Shown piece after piece: positions 21,989 through 30,243 of a stretch of DNA of 39,496 bases. The translations under genes were made by a program, and so were the position numbers. The stretch's first letter is position 1. Every line of letters starts with the position of its first letter. Location: assembly GCA_964639245.1 (NCBI GenBank), contig CAZXCU010000029.1:1-39496 (forward strand), in the 5' to 3' direction. The notes beneath the pieces are model-generated. The model searched no databases. It was not told where the DNA came from and saw nothing but the letters and a program-made list of their open reading frames with translations. Source of the stretch: SB15 sp964639245. Its GTDB lineage: Bacteria; Chloroflexota; Anaerolineae; Aggregatilineales; J027.

Positions 21989-23818
21989 CTATTTGGTTTT
22001 TGGTGGGCGGTTTTTCTCGATGAACTCACGCGGGTCAACGTAATTTGCCAGCACGCGATTCAAATTGAGTTTCGGCCAATCGCCCGGTTGGGTTTCTAAA
22101 ATGGTGGTGTGGCTCAAATCAAAATGCAGGTGATAGGCAAAATTGCCATCGGCGTTCCCGACATTGGCGATTTGCTGCCCGCGCACGACGCGATCCCCAA
22201 CCTTGACCCGCGCATTGTTGACATGGGCATAGCGTCCATACAAAACCTGTCCGGTGGTAATCAGGGGGTCATGACGAATCACGATAATCCAGCCCCAGCC
22301 CGGCAAACGGTTGGAATAGGTGACAACCCCGCCGGTTGCCGCGTAGACAGGTGCATCACGGTCAGCATCAAAATAGGGGTGATTCAAATTTAAATCCGCG
22401 CCTGTGTGATAGGCTTCGCTCGGTGTGCCTTTGAAATACCGGATCGCGTACCCGGTGGCATCAATCCAGCGTCCGGGCCACACTGCATCCGTCACACGCT
22501 CGGCGGCTGTCCCGATGGGCGAGTCGTAGCCATCGGAGAGATAGCGCTTGTCCTGCGGATTGCCGATAACTTCACGGAATCGCACGGCATCAAATGAAAT
22601 TTCGCGCCCGGCTTCCCCGGTTAAATCATTGAGGAACAACACCCCCGCCTGTGGATTGTTGGCATCAAATTCAAACACCCCCAACGGCACCCACAAATTA
22701 AAATATTTTTCCTGTGTGATGGGAATTAAAAGTTCGGTGTTGCTGCCCTTGACCCCGTGTAATTTGTAGCGGGCATTGAGCGTTGTGGAATGGCGGGCAG
22801 GCGCAAACACAGAAATTTCATAAAAACCGGATTTTGTCAGTTGCGGATCCCACCGTCCCCAGAATTTTGAACTGGTGTTGCTGGTGGGAACATACGGCAC
22901 ATCCCAGCCCCACGAACTTTTAAAGGTGTTAAAGGTTGCGCCAGTGGCATGAACCCCTTTGGTAAAACGTGGGTCTTGCGGGCTGATGATGATGACTTCC
23001 CCGTAGCGGCTGTCCGAAGCGGGCGGTTCGGGGTCGGGATTGGGGTCAACCTGACTCATCGGCTGGTTAATCACCGGAAAATGCAGGGCGCTAATGACCC
23101 CGTAACGCCAGTAACTTAAACCGGGTGCTTTGTATTTGCTGATGAGATAACTCCGCGCTTCTTCCATTTCGTCGGGGTCAGCATAACCGGACAGTGCCGG
23201 AATAATGGGCAGGCCGTAATTTCCCCACACTTTATACGCTTCATCCATCACTTCTTTGACCGGACGCTGGAAGGTGTCCCAGTAGACTTGCGGATGCACA
23301 CTGTTAATGAAGGGTCGCCATTCGTTCGGGAAAATTGAATTGTAATGCTGGGTGCGCGGATCCATGCTCATGGCGATGTGAAATGCCCCGCCTACCCCGC
23401 GTCGAATCCGGGTCATGAAGGGGCGAATCGGATCTTTGCCCGCCTGCCAGAATCCGGCATAGGGTTCAATATCCAGCACCATGCTTTTGACACCGGGAAC
23501 CGTACAGGCTTCAATCACGCGGTTGGCTTCGTTGGTAATATCCTTGCCTTTGACCACACACCACGCATGAAATTCCATCCCGTTGGCTTGCAGCACCTGC
23601 ACCCAGCGCCGAATCGCGGCTGGCCCGTCAATGGCGAGCGTTTTTTTGGTGTCAAAACGTGCCATCCAATCCACGCCATCACTGGTTTTGACCCAGAGTT
23701 GAGTCGCGTTGGGGGCCCATGTTTTGAGGGTGCGTACTGCGTCTTCGATGGTGTTTTCTGCCAGCGAATCGCCTTTCCAATGCCAGACCGCTACTTTGCC
23801 ATCATAGGGAGTTGCCAT
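21989..23818 (-). CDS. M23 family metallopeptidase with an N-terminal glycoside-hydrolase-like domain
   Basis: This 609-aa protein has three parts. Residues 1 to about 250 look like a TIM-barrel domain (VAVWHWKGDSL, LWVKTSDG, VLDIEPYAGFW, IAMSMDPR, VYWDTF, PIIPALSGY), as in putative glycoside hydrolases. The middle (about 275-430) is a beta domain with FTKGVHATGATFNTFKSSWGWD. The C-terminal ~150 residues are an M23 (LytM-like) peptidase with zinc ligands HTGAD (HxxxD) and HLHFD (HxH). Both catalytic modules suit cleavage of peptidoglycan or another polysaccharide-peptide wall. No signal peptide is visible at MATPYDGKVAVWHW, so export would need another route. AAAGG lies before the ATG. Confidence 0.82.
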   Translation of the reverse strand: MATPYDGKVAVWHWKGDSLAENTIEDAVRTLKTWAPNATQLWVKTSDGVDWMARFDTKKTLAIDGPAAIRRWVQVLQANGMEFHAWCVVKGKDITNEANRVIEACTVPGVKSMVLDIEPYAGFWQAGKDPIRPFMTRIRRGVGGAFHIAMSMDPRTQHYNSIFPNEWRPFINSVHPQVYWDTFQRPVKEVMDEAYKVWGNYGLPIIPALSGYADPDEMEEARSYLISKYKAPGLSYWRYGVISALHFPVINQPMSQVDPNPDPEPPASDSRYGEVIIISPQDPRFTKGVHATGATFNTFKSSWGWDVPYVPTSNTSSKFWGRWDPQLTKSGFYEISVFAPARHSTTLNARYKLHGVKGSNTELLIPITQEKYFNLWVPLGVFEFDANNPQAGVLFLNDLTGEAGREISFDAVRFREVIGNPQDKRYLSDGYDSPIGTAAERVTDAVWPGRWIDATGYAIRYFKGTPSEAYHTGADLNLNHPYFDADRDAPVYAATGGVVTYSNRLPGWGWIIVIRHDPLITTGQVLYGRYAHVNNARVKVGDRVVRGQQIANVGNADGNFAYHLHFDLSHTTILETQPGDWPKLNLNRVLANYVDPREFIEKNRPPKTK

Positions 23819-23877
23819 GCGTTGTACCTTTATTTTGCTTAACCATTTTCATACCATTGTAACCCGAATCCTGCAAG

Positions 23878-24408
23878 TTAATCGTGCTGGTCAATAATCC
23901 ACATGACCATGCTCCATGTATTGGAAATCGCGCTGACGATAAGCATAATATCCGCAGCCCACAACGCCGTAAATGTGGCGGATTCGAAATCCAATACCAG
24001 AGCGACTCCCGCAAGCCCGATAAAAATATAGCTCATCGGCGGCAAAATGATCTGAAACAGCCATTCGGGAATATCAAAATCTTGATAGGTGAACGCGGCC
24101 CGCATCAACTTTCGTGCGGCGGGCAGGGTATTGATGAGGCCAATCAGCCCGCCCACTACCAAAATCCCTGCCAACATATTGGGATCATATTGTGGAACAA
24201 GCATCACGCACGACAATATCAGCGCGGAGGTAAAATAAATAATGCTCGGTGCGACAAAAACTGTAAATTCTGCGCGGGTTTCTTCCGAGACAAGGTGTCT
24301 TCCCAAGGAGAGCGCCACAAACATCAAGCCGACCAATGTTGCGGTTGCTCCCCCTGCCATGAAGTAAAAATTGTGCCAGCTTCGCAGTGTTTCTGTAAAA
24401 TGATCCAT
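23878..24408 (-). CDS. Multi-pass membrane protein, unknown function
   Basis: This 176-aa protein starts MDHFTETLRSWHNFYFMAGGATATLVGLMFVALSLG and has about five hydrophobic helices. The opening 'W..FY...GGA.ATL.GL.FVA.S' is a conserved feature of a family of short bacterial membrane proteins with no known role. GGGAG lies about eight nucleotides before the ATG at 24408. It is divergent from the DUF3592-like gene, and the AT-rich 60-bp spacer between them holds the promoter(s). Confidence 0.75.
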   Translation of the reverse strand: MDHFTETLRSWHNFYFMAGGATATLVGLMFVALSLGRHLVSEETRAEFTVFVAPSIIYFTSALILSCVMLVPQYDPNMLAGILVVGGLIGLINTLPAARKLMRAAFTYQDFDIPEWLFQIILPPMSYIFIGLAGVALVLDFESATFTALWAADIMLIVSAISNTWSMVMWIIDQHD

Positions 24409-24420
24409 CTTCGTCTCCCG

Positions 24421-24449
24421 TTCGCCAAGTGCCAATTTTATAATATAAT
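24421..24449 (+). promoter_or_regulatory. Promoter of the DUF3592-like gene
   Basis: TATAAT occurs twice, overlapping by one base (24439-24444 and 24444-24449), 20-25 nt before the ATG. TTCGCC (24421-24426) is 17 bp before the second copy but is a weak -35. Confidence 0.45.
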
Positions 24450-24468
24450 GGCACAAGGAGTGAAAACC

Positions 24469-24936
24469 ATGCGTCGATTTGTGCATCCCATTTTAGTCAC
24501 CTTGATTTTTAGCCTGATTGGGCTTGTCCTCATCCTCAACCCTCTGCGCGATTGGCTGATGTGGCGCGGCTTAGAGAACGACGGACAGATTGTGCCGGCG
24601 GCGCTGGTCGAAGCCACCGAAGAACGCGGGACACTCGGCAACACCCTTTTTAAAATCCGCTACGAGTATCAAATTGGGCTGTCGGCGTACAGTGCCGAGC
24701 AAACTATTAGCAGTGAATTGTATGAGGATGTGCGGTTGAAATCGGCGGTGAGCGTGCTGGTGCAGCCTGATTCGCCGGAAGTCTCGCGGGTTGTCGGTTC
24801 TAAACCCAATCACGCGGTGGGGGTGATTCGCGGCGTGCTGGCGATTTTATTGGGGGTGGTCATCTGGCTGTTGTGGGAATTACAACAGGCGCTGAATCGA
24901 CATACACTCAATCCGTATGCCCATGTTGAACCCTGA
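24469..24936 (+). CDS. DUF3592-like membrane protein
   Basis: This 155-aa protein has an N-terminal membrane helix (PILVTLIFSLIGLVLIL) and a C-terminal one (AVGVIRGVLAILLGVVIWLLW). Between them is an exposed domain containing VEATEERGTLGNTLFKIRYEYQIGLSAYSAEQTISSELYED and VSVLVQPDSPEVSRVVG. The block 'YEYQ...Y...Q.I....Y......V.VLV.PD.P..S' is the pattern of DUF3592 proteins, whose function is unknown. AAGGAG lies eight nucleotides before the ATG at 24469. The frame is open far upstream, but the neighbouring gene occupies that DNA on the other strand. Confidence 0.75.
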   Translation: MRRFVHPILVTLIFSLIGLVLILNPLRDWLMWRGLENDGQIVPAALVEATEERGTLGNTLFKIRYEYQIGLSAYSAEQTISSELYEDVRLKSAVSVLVQPDSPEVSRVVGSKPNHAVGVIRGVLAILLGVVIWLLWELQQALNRHTLNPYAHVEP

Positions 24937-25023
24937 AATATTCACCTTTGCGCCGTAGGGACGGGACTCGAAGAGATCCTGTCCACCGCCCATTTAATCT
25001 CTGTGCCACAGGTTGATTGATTT

Positions 25024-25070
25024 TTGCCGCTAACCCACCCCCACGTTAAAATAATCTCCAGATTTGGAGC
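25024..25070 (+). promoter_or_regulatory. Promoter and conserved leader of TIR-FGE gene 3
   Basis: TTGCCG (25024-25029), a 17-bp spacer and TAAAAT (25047-25052). The 28 nt at 25043-25070, from ACGTTAAAATAATC to GGAGC, align without gaps to the leaders of TIR-FGE genes 1, 4 and 5. Nine nucleotides separate the block from the ATG. Confidence 0.65.
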
Positions 25071-25079
25071 TAATTTTCT

Positions 25080-26477
25080 ATGACCTATATTTTCATCAGC
25101 TACAGCCGAAGTGATTCTGAATACGCCCATCAATTAGCCAATTTTTTAGAGTCCGAAGGCTTTGATATTTGGATTGATGGGCGTGGGATTGACTATGGCG
25201 ATAGATGGTGGCGAACGATTGTTAAAGCGATTGAAAATTGCGCCGCTTTCATTGTCATTATGACCCCAGAGTCAGAAGCATCGGAATGGGTGGAACGCGA
25301 AATTTTACTGGCTCAACGCGATAAAAAGCCGATTTATCCCCTGTTGTTAAAGGGCAGAGAATTTGCGCTGCTCATCACAACCCAATATGTAAGCGTAACT
25401 GATGGCAATGTGCCAAAACAAGATTTTCTTAAGAAATTGGATAAACACTTTGAACGGCAAAACCAGCAGGGGAAAAATGTCGCCCCGCCGGAAGTGAAGG
25501 CAGCCAGTCCACCCACAAAATCGGAAAAAATCGTCAAAGGGCCGTATCTGCTTCATGCCCACAAACTAACCCCCGAAAAAGAAGCATTGATTGACCGCCT
25601 GCTTGACTTAAAAACTGAACCCCCTGAACGCCTTCAAATCGGGATGCGGCTGGCGGAACTGGGCGACCCGCGGGTTGGGGTGGGCTTGGATGAAAACGGC
25701 TTGCCGGAGTTTGATTGGGTGACGATTCCGGCGGGGGATTTTATTTACGGCGATGAAAAGGAAGGCAATGGCCCAACAAAACTTAAATTGCCTGAATTTA
25801 AGATTGCCAAATATCCTGTGACGTATCAGCAGTTTCAAGCCTTCATTGATGCCAAAGATGGTTTTCATGATGAACGGTGGTGGCAAGGCTTGGCGGGACG
25901 GGACGAAAAGCCGGGTGAGCCGAGATGGAAAATTGCCAATCATCCGCGTGAGATTGTCAGTTGGTATGATGCGGTGGCCTTCTGTCGCTGGCTGTCGCAT
26001 CAATTCGCCCTCACCCCCGACCCCTCTCCCACGGGGCGAGGAGCGTATAATCCTATGAATCCTTTGACGTGGGCGGTGAGGCTGCCTACCGAGCAGGAAT
26101 GGGAAAAAGCGGCACGCGGAACGGACGGACGGAACTATCCATGGGGAAAGAATTATATTTCCGGCTATGCCAATGTTGATGAAACCTATAAGAAGGTAGG
26201 CAAATATTATTTGCAGCAAACCACGGCGGCGGGTGTGTACCCGCAGGGGGCATCGCCCTATCAATTGTTGGATATGAGTGGGAATGTCTGGGAGTGGACG
26301 CTCAATGAAGTTGACAATGGAAAGAGTGATGACATAACGAATAGTAATCGCCGTGCGCCCCGCGGGGGGTCGTGGCTCAACTTTGGAGTCGATGCCCGCG
26401 TGGCCGTCCGTTTCAGCAACTTTCCTAATAACTGGTTTGTCAACCTTGGCTTTCGGGTCTGCCTTCTTTATCGTTAG
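25080..26477 (+). CDS. TIR - FGE-like fusion protein 3, with candidate hypervariable C-terminus
   Basis: This 465-aa protein has a TIR domain (1 to about 130; YIFISYSRSD, FDIWIDG, Glu74 in SEWVERE) and a linker ending ERLQIGMRLAELGDPRVGVG. The FGE/SUMF1-like domain follows, from about residue 215 (FDWVTIPAGDFIYG, PVTYQQFQAFI, SWYDAVAFCRWLS, RLPTEQEWEKAARG, LDMSGNVWEW, RGGSW, GFRVC). No FGE catalytic Cys pair is present, so the domain is read as a binding module. Residues around ALTPDPSPTGRGAY come from an inserted palindromic repeat in a loop that is short in proteins 4 and 5. The codons between RGGSW and GFRVC are unusually rich in NNY and match protein 4 mainly at third positions. The RTE-like effector role is an inference. 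Confidence 0.87.
   Translation: MTYIFISYSRSDSEYAHQLANFLESEGFDIWIDGRGIDYGDRWWRTIVKAIENCAAFIVIMTPESEASEWVEREILLAQRDKKPIYPLLLKGREFALLITTQYVSVTDGNVPKQDFLKKLDKHFERQNQQGKNVAPPEVKAASPPTKSEKIVKGPYLLHAHKLTPEKEALIDRLLDLKTEPPERLQIGMRLAELGDPRVGVGLDENGLPEFDWVTIPAGDFIYGDEKEGNGPTKLKLPEFKIAKYPVTYQQFQAFIDAKDGFHDERWWQGLAGRDEKPGEPRWKIANHPREIVSWYDAVAFCRWLSHQFALTPDPSPTGRGAYNPMNPLTWAVRLPTEQEWEKAARGTDGRNYPWGKNYISGYANVDETYKKVGKYYLQQTTAAGVYPQGASPYQLLDMSGNVWEWTLNEVDNGKSDDITNSNRRAPRGGSWLNFGVDARVAVRFSNFPNNWFVNLGFRVCLLYR
26008..26043. repeat. Dispersed palindromic repeat inside TIR-FGE gene 3
   Basis: CCCTCACCCCCGACCCCTCT followed by CCCACGGGGCGAGGAG. In this frame it reads LTPDPSPTGRG, a peptide characteristic of such a repeat when it lands in a gene. 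Paralogues have no counterpart at this place. Confidence 0.7.
26352..26462 (+). other. Candidate DGR variable repeat (TIR-FGE gene 3)
   Basis: This 111-nt 3' segment aligns without gaps to 32454-32564 of TIR-FGE gene 4. Of the 24 codons between the Trp of RGGSW and the Gly of GFRVC, third bases match at 18, first bases at 10 and second bases at 11. The 3' end GGCTTTCGGGTCTGC (26448-26462) is identical in gene 4 (and in gene 5), as expected of an invariant end. The DGR origin is an inference. Confidence 0.5.
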
Positions 26478-26651
26478 CTCTGCTCTCTGAAATCTCTGTC
26501 CTCTGGCTCTCTGAACGGGCGCGTCAGCGCCCCTCTGCTTTTCTCTGTTCTCTTTCTTTTCTCCTCTCGCCGTGAGGCGAGTCGTGGGTAGGGGCGTGGT
26601 GCTAAACAACGTGTCACCCGCCCTCACTAATTTAAGCGATGTAACAGAGTT

Positions 26652-26785
26652 CAATAATGCACATTAACTTTTTAATATGGATATGCAGGGCGGACGCGAT
26701 ATATCGCGTCCCTACGAGTGTGTGCCGTAGGGACGGCATCTGCGTAGCGTGCAGTCCATTTTTATTTTATTAAAGTGCATTATTG
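26652..26785. repeat. MITE-like element B
   Basis: CAATAATGCACATTAA (26652-26667) and its inverted partner (26770-26785) match at 15 of 16. The left 33 nt match element A (2013-2045) at 30 positions. The interior differs from A and holds the perfect palindrome at 26692-26711 plus GCCGTAGGGACGGC. No coding sequence is seen. The 448-bp gap that contains it also has a CTCGCCGTGAGGCGAG hairpin around 26566-26582. Confidence 0.7.
26692..26711. repeat. Perfect 20-nt palindrome within element B
   Basis: GGACGCGATATATCGCGTCC, followed by CTAC. The two ends of element A (GGACGCGATA...AATCGCGTCC) look like the halves of this same palindrome, split by inserted DNA. Confidence 0.7.
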
Positions 26786-26853
26786 GACTTCCTACGCATT
26801 GATTCGCCGCCGTGCCAAACACCCCTGATGCCTGTTCCCTGTGACAAAAAGAT

Positions 26854-26925
26854 GGGCGGGTGACGGACTCGCCATCAAATATCACCATTGCTCCATGTTT
26901 CATGGCGCGTCCTTAGCACCCGCCC
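26854..26925. repeat. Hairpin repeat of the GGGCGGGTGACGGA type
   Basis: GGGCGGGTGACGGA (26854-26867) and TCCTTAGCACCCGCCC (26910-26925) repeat the architecture of 15017-15056, with GGGYRGGTG/CACCYRCCC arms. The right end adjoins the stop codon of the histidine kinase, and that TAG forms part of the repeat's flank. Confidence 0.55.
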
Positions 26926-29900
26926 CTACGAAAGCGGCTCGTCCTTAAAAACCTCAATCAAGCGGTGGATGCTGTTTTTAACAATCGGCTGCGACCCTAA
27001 TTTCTGGTCAATCGGAATCGCCACTTTAAAGGTCGTGCCTTCGCCCACCCGCGACTCAAACCAGATTTTGCCGCCGTGCGCGTTGACCAGCGCATAGGCA
27101 ATCGACAGCCCGACCCCGTTATCGCCCAAGCCGGGAATCAAGGGCGCTTCCTTGCGATAAATGCGGGTGAAAATTTTGCTTTGTAGGGCGGGGTCAATCC
27201 CACCCCCTTGATCTGCCACCGAAAAAACCACCGCGTCGATGGGCTGCCCGTTGATGTCCACCTGCGGGACGAACTGCGCGTCCACTTCGACCACACTGTC
27301 CGGCGGAGAGGCGAGATGGGCATTGACCAGCAGTTGAGTCAAGATTTGCTGCACCGCATCATAATCGGCCTGCACGGTGGGCAAATTGTCCGCCGCTTGC
27401 AGGAGCAGGGTTAAGCCTTTTTCGCGGTAACGTCCGGTGCTGTCGGTGATGGCATCATCAATCACATCCTGAATATGAATCGCCTGTGTTTCGAGTTGCA
27501 TCGTGCCAAAATCGAGTTGCAGCATGTTGACCAGCGCTTCCAAGGCGGTTTTAAGCCGTTCGGCATTGGCCTGCACCCGTACCAGAAATTGACGCTGCAA
27601 CGGGCTTAAAATCCCGATGGATTCGCTCAACATCAAATCCGCATACCCGATAATCGAGGTGGCGGGGGTGCGAATCTCCTGCGCCATGACGATGATATTT
27701 TCGGCGGTGATGCGTTCTTCGCGGGTGGTGGTGAACCCCGTTGTTTGCAGTTGGGTAAATTCCCGTTCCATTTTCTGGATGATGCTACGGGCTTGCATCA
27801 AATCGCGTTCGGCGGTCTGGCGGGCAATTTCGACCTGTTGAATATAGGCCTGGGCATCGGGGTCAGCGCCTGCCATGCCGACTCGCGTTTGGGTCAATTG
27901 ATGCTGCAATTGGGCATACTGTTGGCGCAGGGATTCGTACTGCTGCGTCAAACTGATGCGCGATTCCAACCATTGGTCACGCTGCTGATTCAAGGCATCG
28001 CGCTCCACTTTGAGAGCATCACGCTGGCGGGTCAAAATTTCCCGTTCGGAAGCCAGCCGCGAAACCTCTTTTTGCAAATTATCAATCTGGGTGGAGCGTT
28101 CTTTTTCCTCATCGCGCTGTTGGGAGAGGGTGTTGCGTTCGCGCAGCAAAATATCCCGTTCACTGCGGGCGCGGCGGGCAACTTTTTCATATTTGGTGCG
28201 CTCTTCGGTCAGGTGGGCAATCAACTGCCCGATGCCGACGTTGCTATTTTCAAAGCCCAGTTCGGCAAGTTGGTCTGTCACCTGCTGCATTTGCGATTGA
28301 ATCTGCTGATTTTCCGTGACCAGCCGATCCCGTTCGGCGGTGATGGTGACGAGAATTTCGCCGAGCGTGTTCGGGTCAGCCGGGGCCGCTTGATATTGAG
28401 ACAGTTCGGCTTCAAGGCGGGCTTTGGTTTCAAGTAAATCCTGTTTTTCCTGCTCCAATTGCGTCATCATCTCGCGGTAGATGCGCTCATCGGTGTCGGC
28501 GGTTGCGCCTGCAATCAAGGCATTGGCGGATTCCAACGTGGAGAGGAGTTCTTCGCGTTCGCGGTTGAGTTTGTCGCGTTCGCTGGAAATCACATTAATT
28601 TTTTGCGTAATGGACATGGCATCGCTGGAAAATCCCGCCAGCGTATGGAGTTTGTCCTGTTCGCGGCTTAACTGCTGCTGCAAATTGCTCACATAAATGG
28701 TTAATTGGTTGATTTGTTCGCGGGCGGCTTCTAAATCGGCTTGGAGTTCGGCACGGACTTTTTCGCTAAACCGGTCTTCCTGACTGGCGGGAACTTCACT
28801 GACAATCCCACCGCCAACCATGCGTTGAATCGCCACTTCTTCCGCCTCTAATTTGCTTTTAAAGGCTTCCTGACTGAGCGCCAGCAAACGCGCCGCAATG
28901 GGCGCAATCGCCCCTAAAAATTGTTTTTCCTCGTTGGTGAGCAAACGGCTGGTATAGGGCATGACCAGCATCAGCACCCCGATGACTTTTCTCTCGCGGG
29001 AAAGCGGCTGGAAATACGCTGGCCCAACTGGCCCGGCCTCATTCACATCAAGGCGATGAAACAGGTCATTGAGTTCAAATTCGTGTTCACCGGGCAGCAG
29101 CATTCGCAAATTTAGCGTTTCAATCGCATTCGAAAGGGTGGGTTGATTCGCCAGATTCAGCGCCATGCCGGGTTTGGTATGTTCACGGATAAAATCATAC
29201 ACGGCTAGTGTATCTGCCCAATTTGCATTCTGGGGAACTGCCAGCGCCACCACATCGGTTTTAAACGAATCTGCCACCGCTTTAATAATTTGAATCGGGA
29301 TGTCTTCTGGCAGGGTTTTTTCCAGCATCATACCCAGAATTTTGAGCAGACTCAGCGCTTCTTGGTTGGACATATCAACAATTTTGCCTGTGGCGGCGGG
29401 TGGCGGGGCGAAATACTCATTGGGGAGGCGCGGCATTTCGCTGGGCATGATGAAGCCAGTGACTTCGCCAACGGTATTGCGAAATCTGTCCAGCACCAGC
29501 CGATATAAAAACACGGGTAGCAGCGCCAAAGCCACCAGCATGGACAGGCGAATCAACCCTGCGAAATTGCCATCCAGTTCATTCTGGCGGATTTCATACA
29601 GCGTGACTCCATGTCCGAGTAAAATTAGCACAAAAAACAGCAGTTTGAGGGGAATGTCCGCCGCAAAACGGTAACGGGTGAGCAGCAGCAGCATGGCTGC
29701 CACGCTCAACACAACCGGGATGAATGTCCATGCCTCCCCCAGACGGTGCTGATTAAATTCGGCGGTGGCAGGCGCGTCATTCCATTCGACCAGCGTATAG
29801 CCTAAACCCGCCAGCAAGGTAATTAAAATAATCATAAGCGCGATGAAAGAGCCGCGTTCGCTGCGTGGGCTTTCTGCGGTTAAAAATGCCCAACTCAGCA

Positions 29901-30183
29901 GGACAATGACCAGCGTCGTCGTGACACGTTCGGCAGGGGGATAAATTGTATCGGCAAAATCGGTCACATCCAGAATGGCGTTGAGGCTGCTCAAAGTCAG
30001 CAGAATCCATGCCATCACCACGCCAATCAGCGCGACCATATAACGGAAGGCTTCGGTTTCTCTTGGCCCGCGAGTCCACTGGTCAAGCGCCATCAGCAGC
30101 CCCGCCAGACTCAAGCCCACCGTCATCAAAAAATAGAGCAGTTCGCCCGCATCAGTTTCCACAAAAAGATTGGCAAAATTCAC
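26926..30183 (-). CDS. Large membrane-bound histidine-kinase-like protein with the phospho-acceptor His replaced by Gln
   Basis: This 1085-aa protein has about seven N-terminal membrane helices (residues ~10-235), then a GAF-like sensor region (~290-440), then a very long coiled coil (~455-800, with repeats such as ERDKLNREREELLSTLE). A HisKA/HATPase module ends the protein. The ATPase has its N box (ILTQLLVNAHLAS), G1 box (VADQGGGID) and G2 box (LGDNGVGLSIAYALVNAHGG), so ATP binding looks intact. In the H box, where kinases have 'SHELRTP', it reads AQEIRTPATSIIGYADLML with Gln835 (codon CAG, 27681-27679). Autophosphorylation on this residue is therefore impossible. GTG at 30183 with AGGA upstream is preferred over TTG at 30207. 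No response regulator is adjacent. Confidence 0.85.
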   Translation of the reverse strand: MNFANLFVETDAGELLYFLMTVGLSLAGLLMALDQWTRGPRETEAFRYMVALIGVVMAWILLTLSSLNAILDVTDFADTIYPPAERVTTTLVIVLLSWAFLTAESPRSERGSFIALMIILITLLAGLGYTLVEWNDAPATAEFNQHRLGEAWTFIPVVLSVAAMLLLLTRYRFAADIPLKLLFFVLILLGHGVTLYEIRQNELDGNFAGLIRLSMLVALALLPVFLYRLVLDRFRNTVGEVTGFIMPSEMPRLPNEYFAPPPAATGKIVDMSNQEALSLLKILGMMLEKTLPEDIPIQIIKAVADSFKTDVVALAVPQNANWADTLAVYDFIREHTKPGMALNLANQPTLSNAIETLNLRMLLPGEHEFELNDLFHRLDVNEAGPVGPAYFQPLSRERKVIGVLMLVMPYTSRLLTNEEKQFLGAIAPIAARLLALSQEAFKSKLEAEEVAIQRMVGGGIVSEVPASQEDRFSEKVRAELQADLEAAREQINQLTIYVSNLQQQLSREQDKLHTLAGFSSDAMSITQKINVISSERDKLNREREELLSTLESANALIAGATADTDERIYREMMTQLEQEKQDLLETKARLEAELSQYQAAPADPNTLGEILVTITAERDRLVTENQQIQSQMQQVTDQLAELGFENSNVGIGQLIAHLTEERTKYEKVARRARSERDILLRERNTLSQQRDEEKERSTQIDNLQKEVSRLASEREILTRQRDALKVERDALNQQRDQWLESRISLTQQYESLRQQYAQLQHQLTQTRVGMAGADPDAQAYIQQVEIARQTAERDLMQARSIIQKMEREFTQLQTTGFTTTREERITAENIIVMAQEIRTPATSIIGYADLMLSESIGILSPLQRQFLVRVQANAERLKTALEALVNMLQLDFGTMQLETQAIHIQDVIDDAITDSTGRYREKGLTLLLQAADNLPTVQADYDAVQQILTQLLVNAHLASPPDSVVEVDAQFVPQVDINGQPIDAVVFSVADQGGGIDPALQSKIFTRIYRKEAPLIPGLGDNGVGLSIAYALVNAHGGKIWFESRVGEGTTFKVAIPIDQKLGSQPIVKNSIHRLIEVFKDEPLS

Positions 30184-30243
30184 GGCAACATCATCCTTAC
30201 GGCACAAACTTAAATATAAACTTATTGCCGTTTGGATGCCAGT

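Noticed and set aside
25608..26654. Long antisense open frame across TIR-FGE gene 3
   Set aside because: The sense strand encodes clear TIR-FGE domains; the antisense product is Arg/Pro-rich with no domain.
27745..28437. Long open frame opposite the coiled-coil part of the histidine kinase
   Set aside because: It is antisense to a well-supported gene, has repetitive translated sequence and no recognisable family; it is a by-product of the coiled-coil codons.
26926..30183. Active canonical histidine kinase
   Set aside because: The phospho-acceptor His is Gln, so it is described as histidine-kinase-like.
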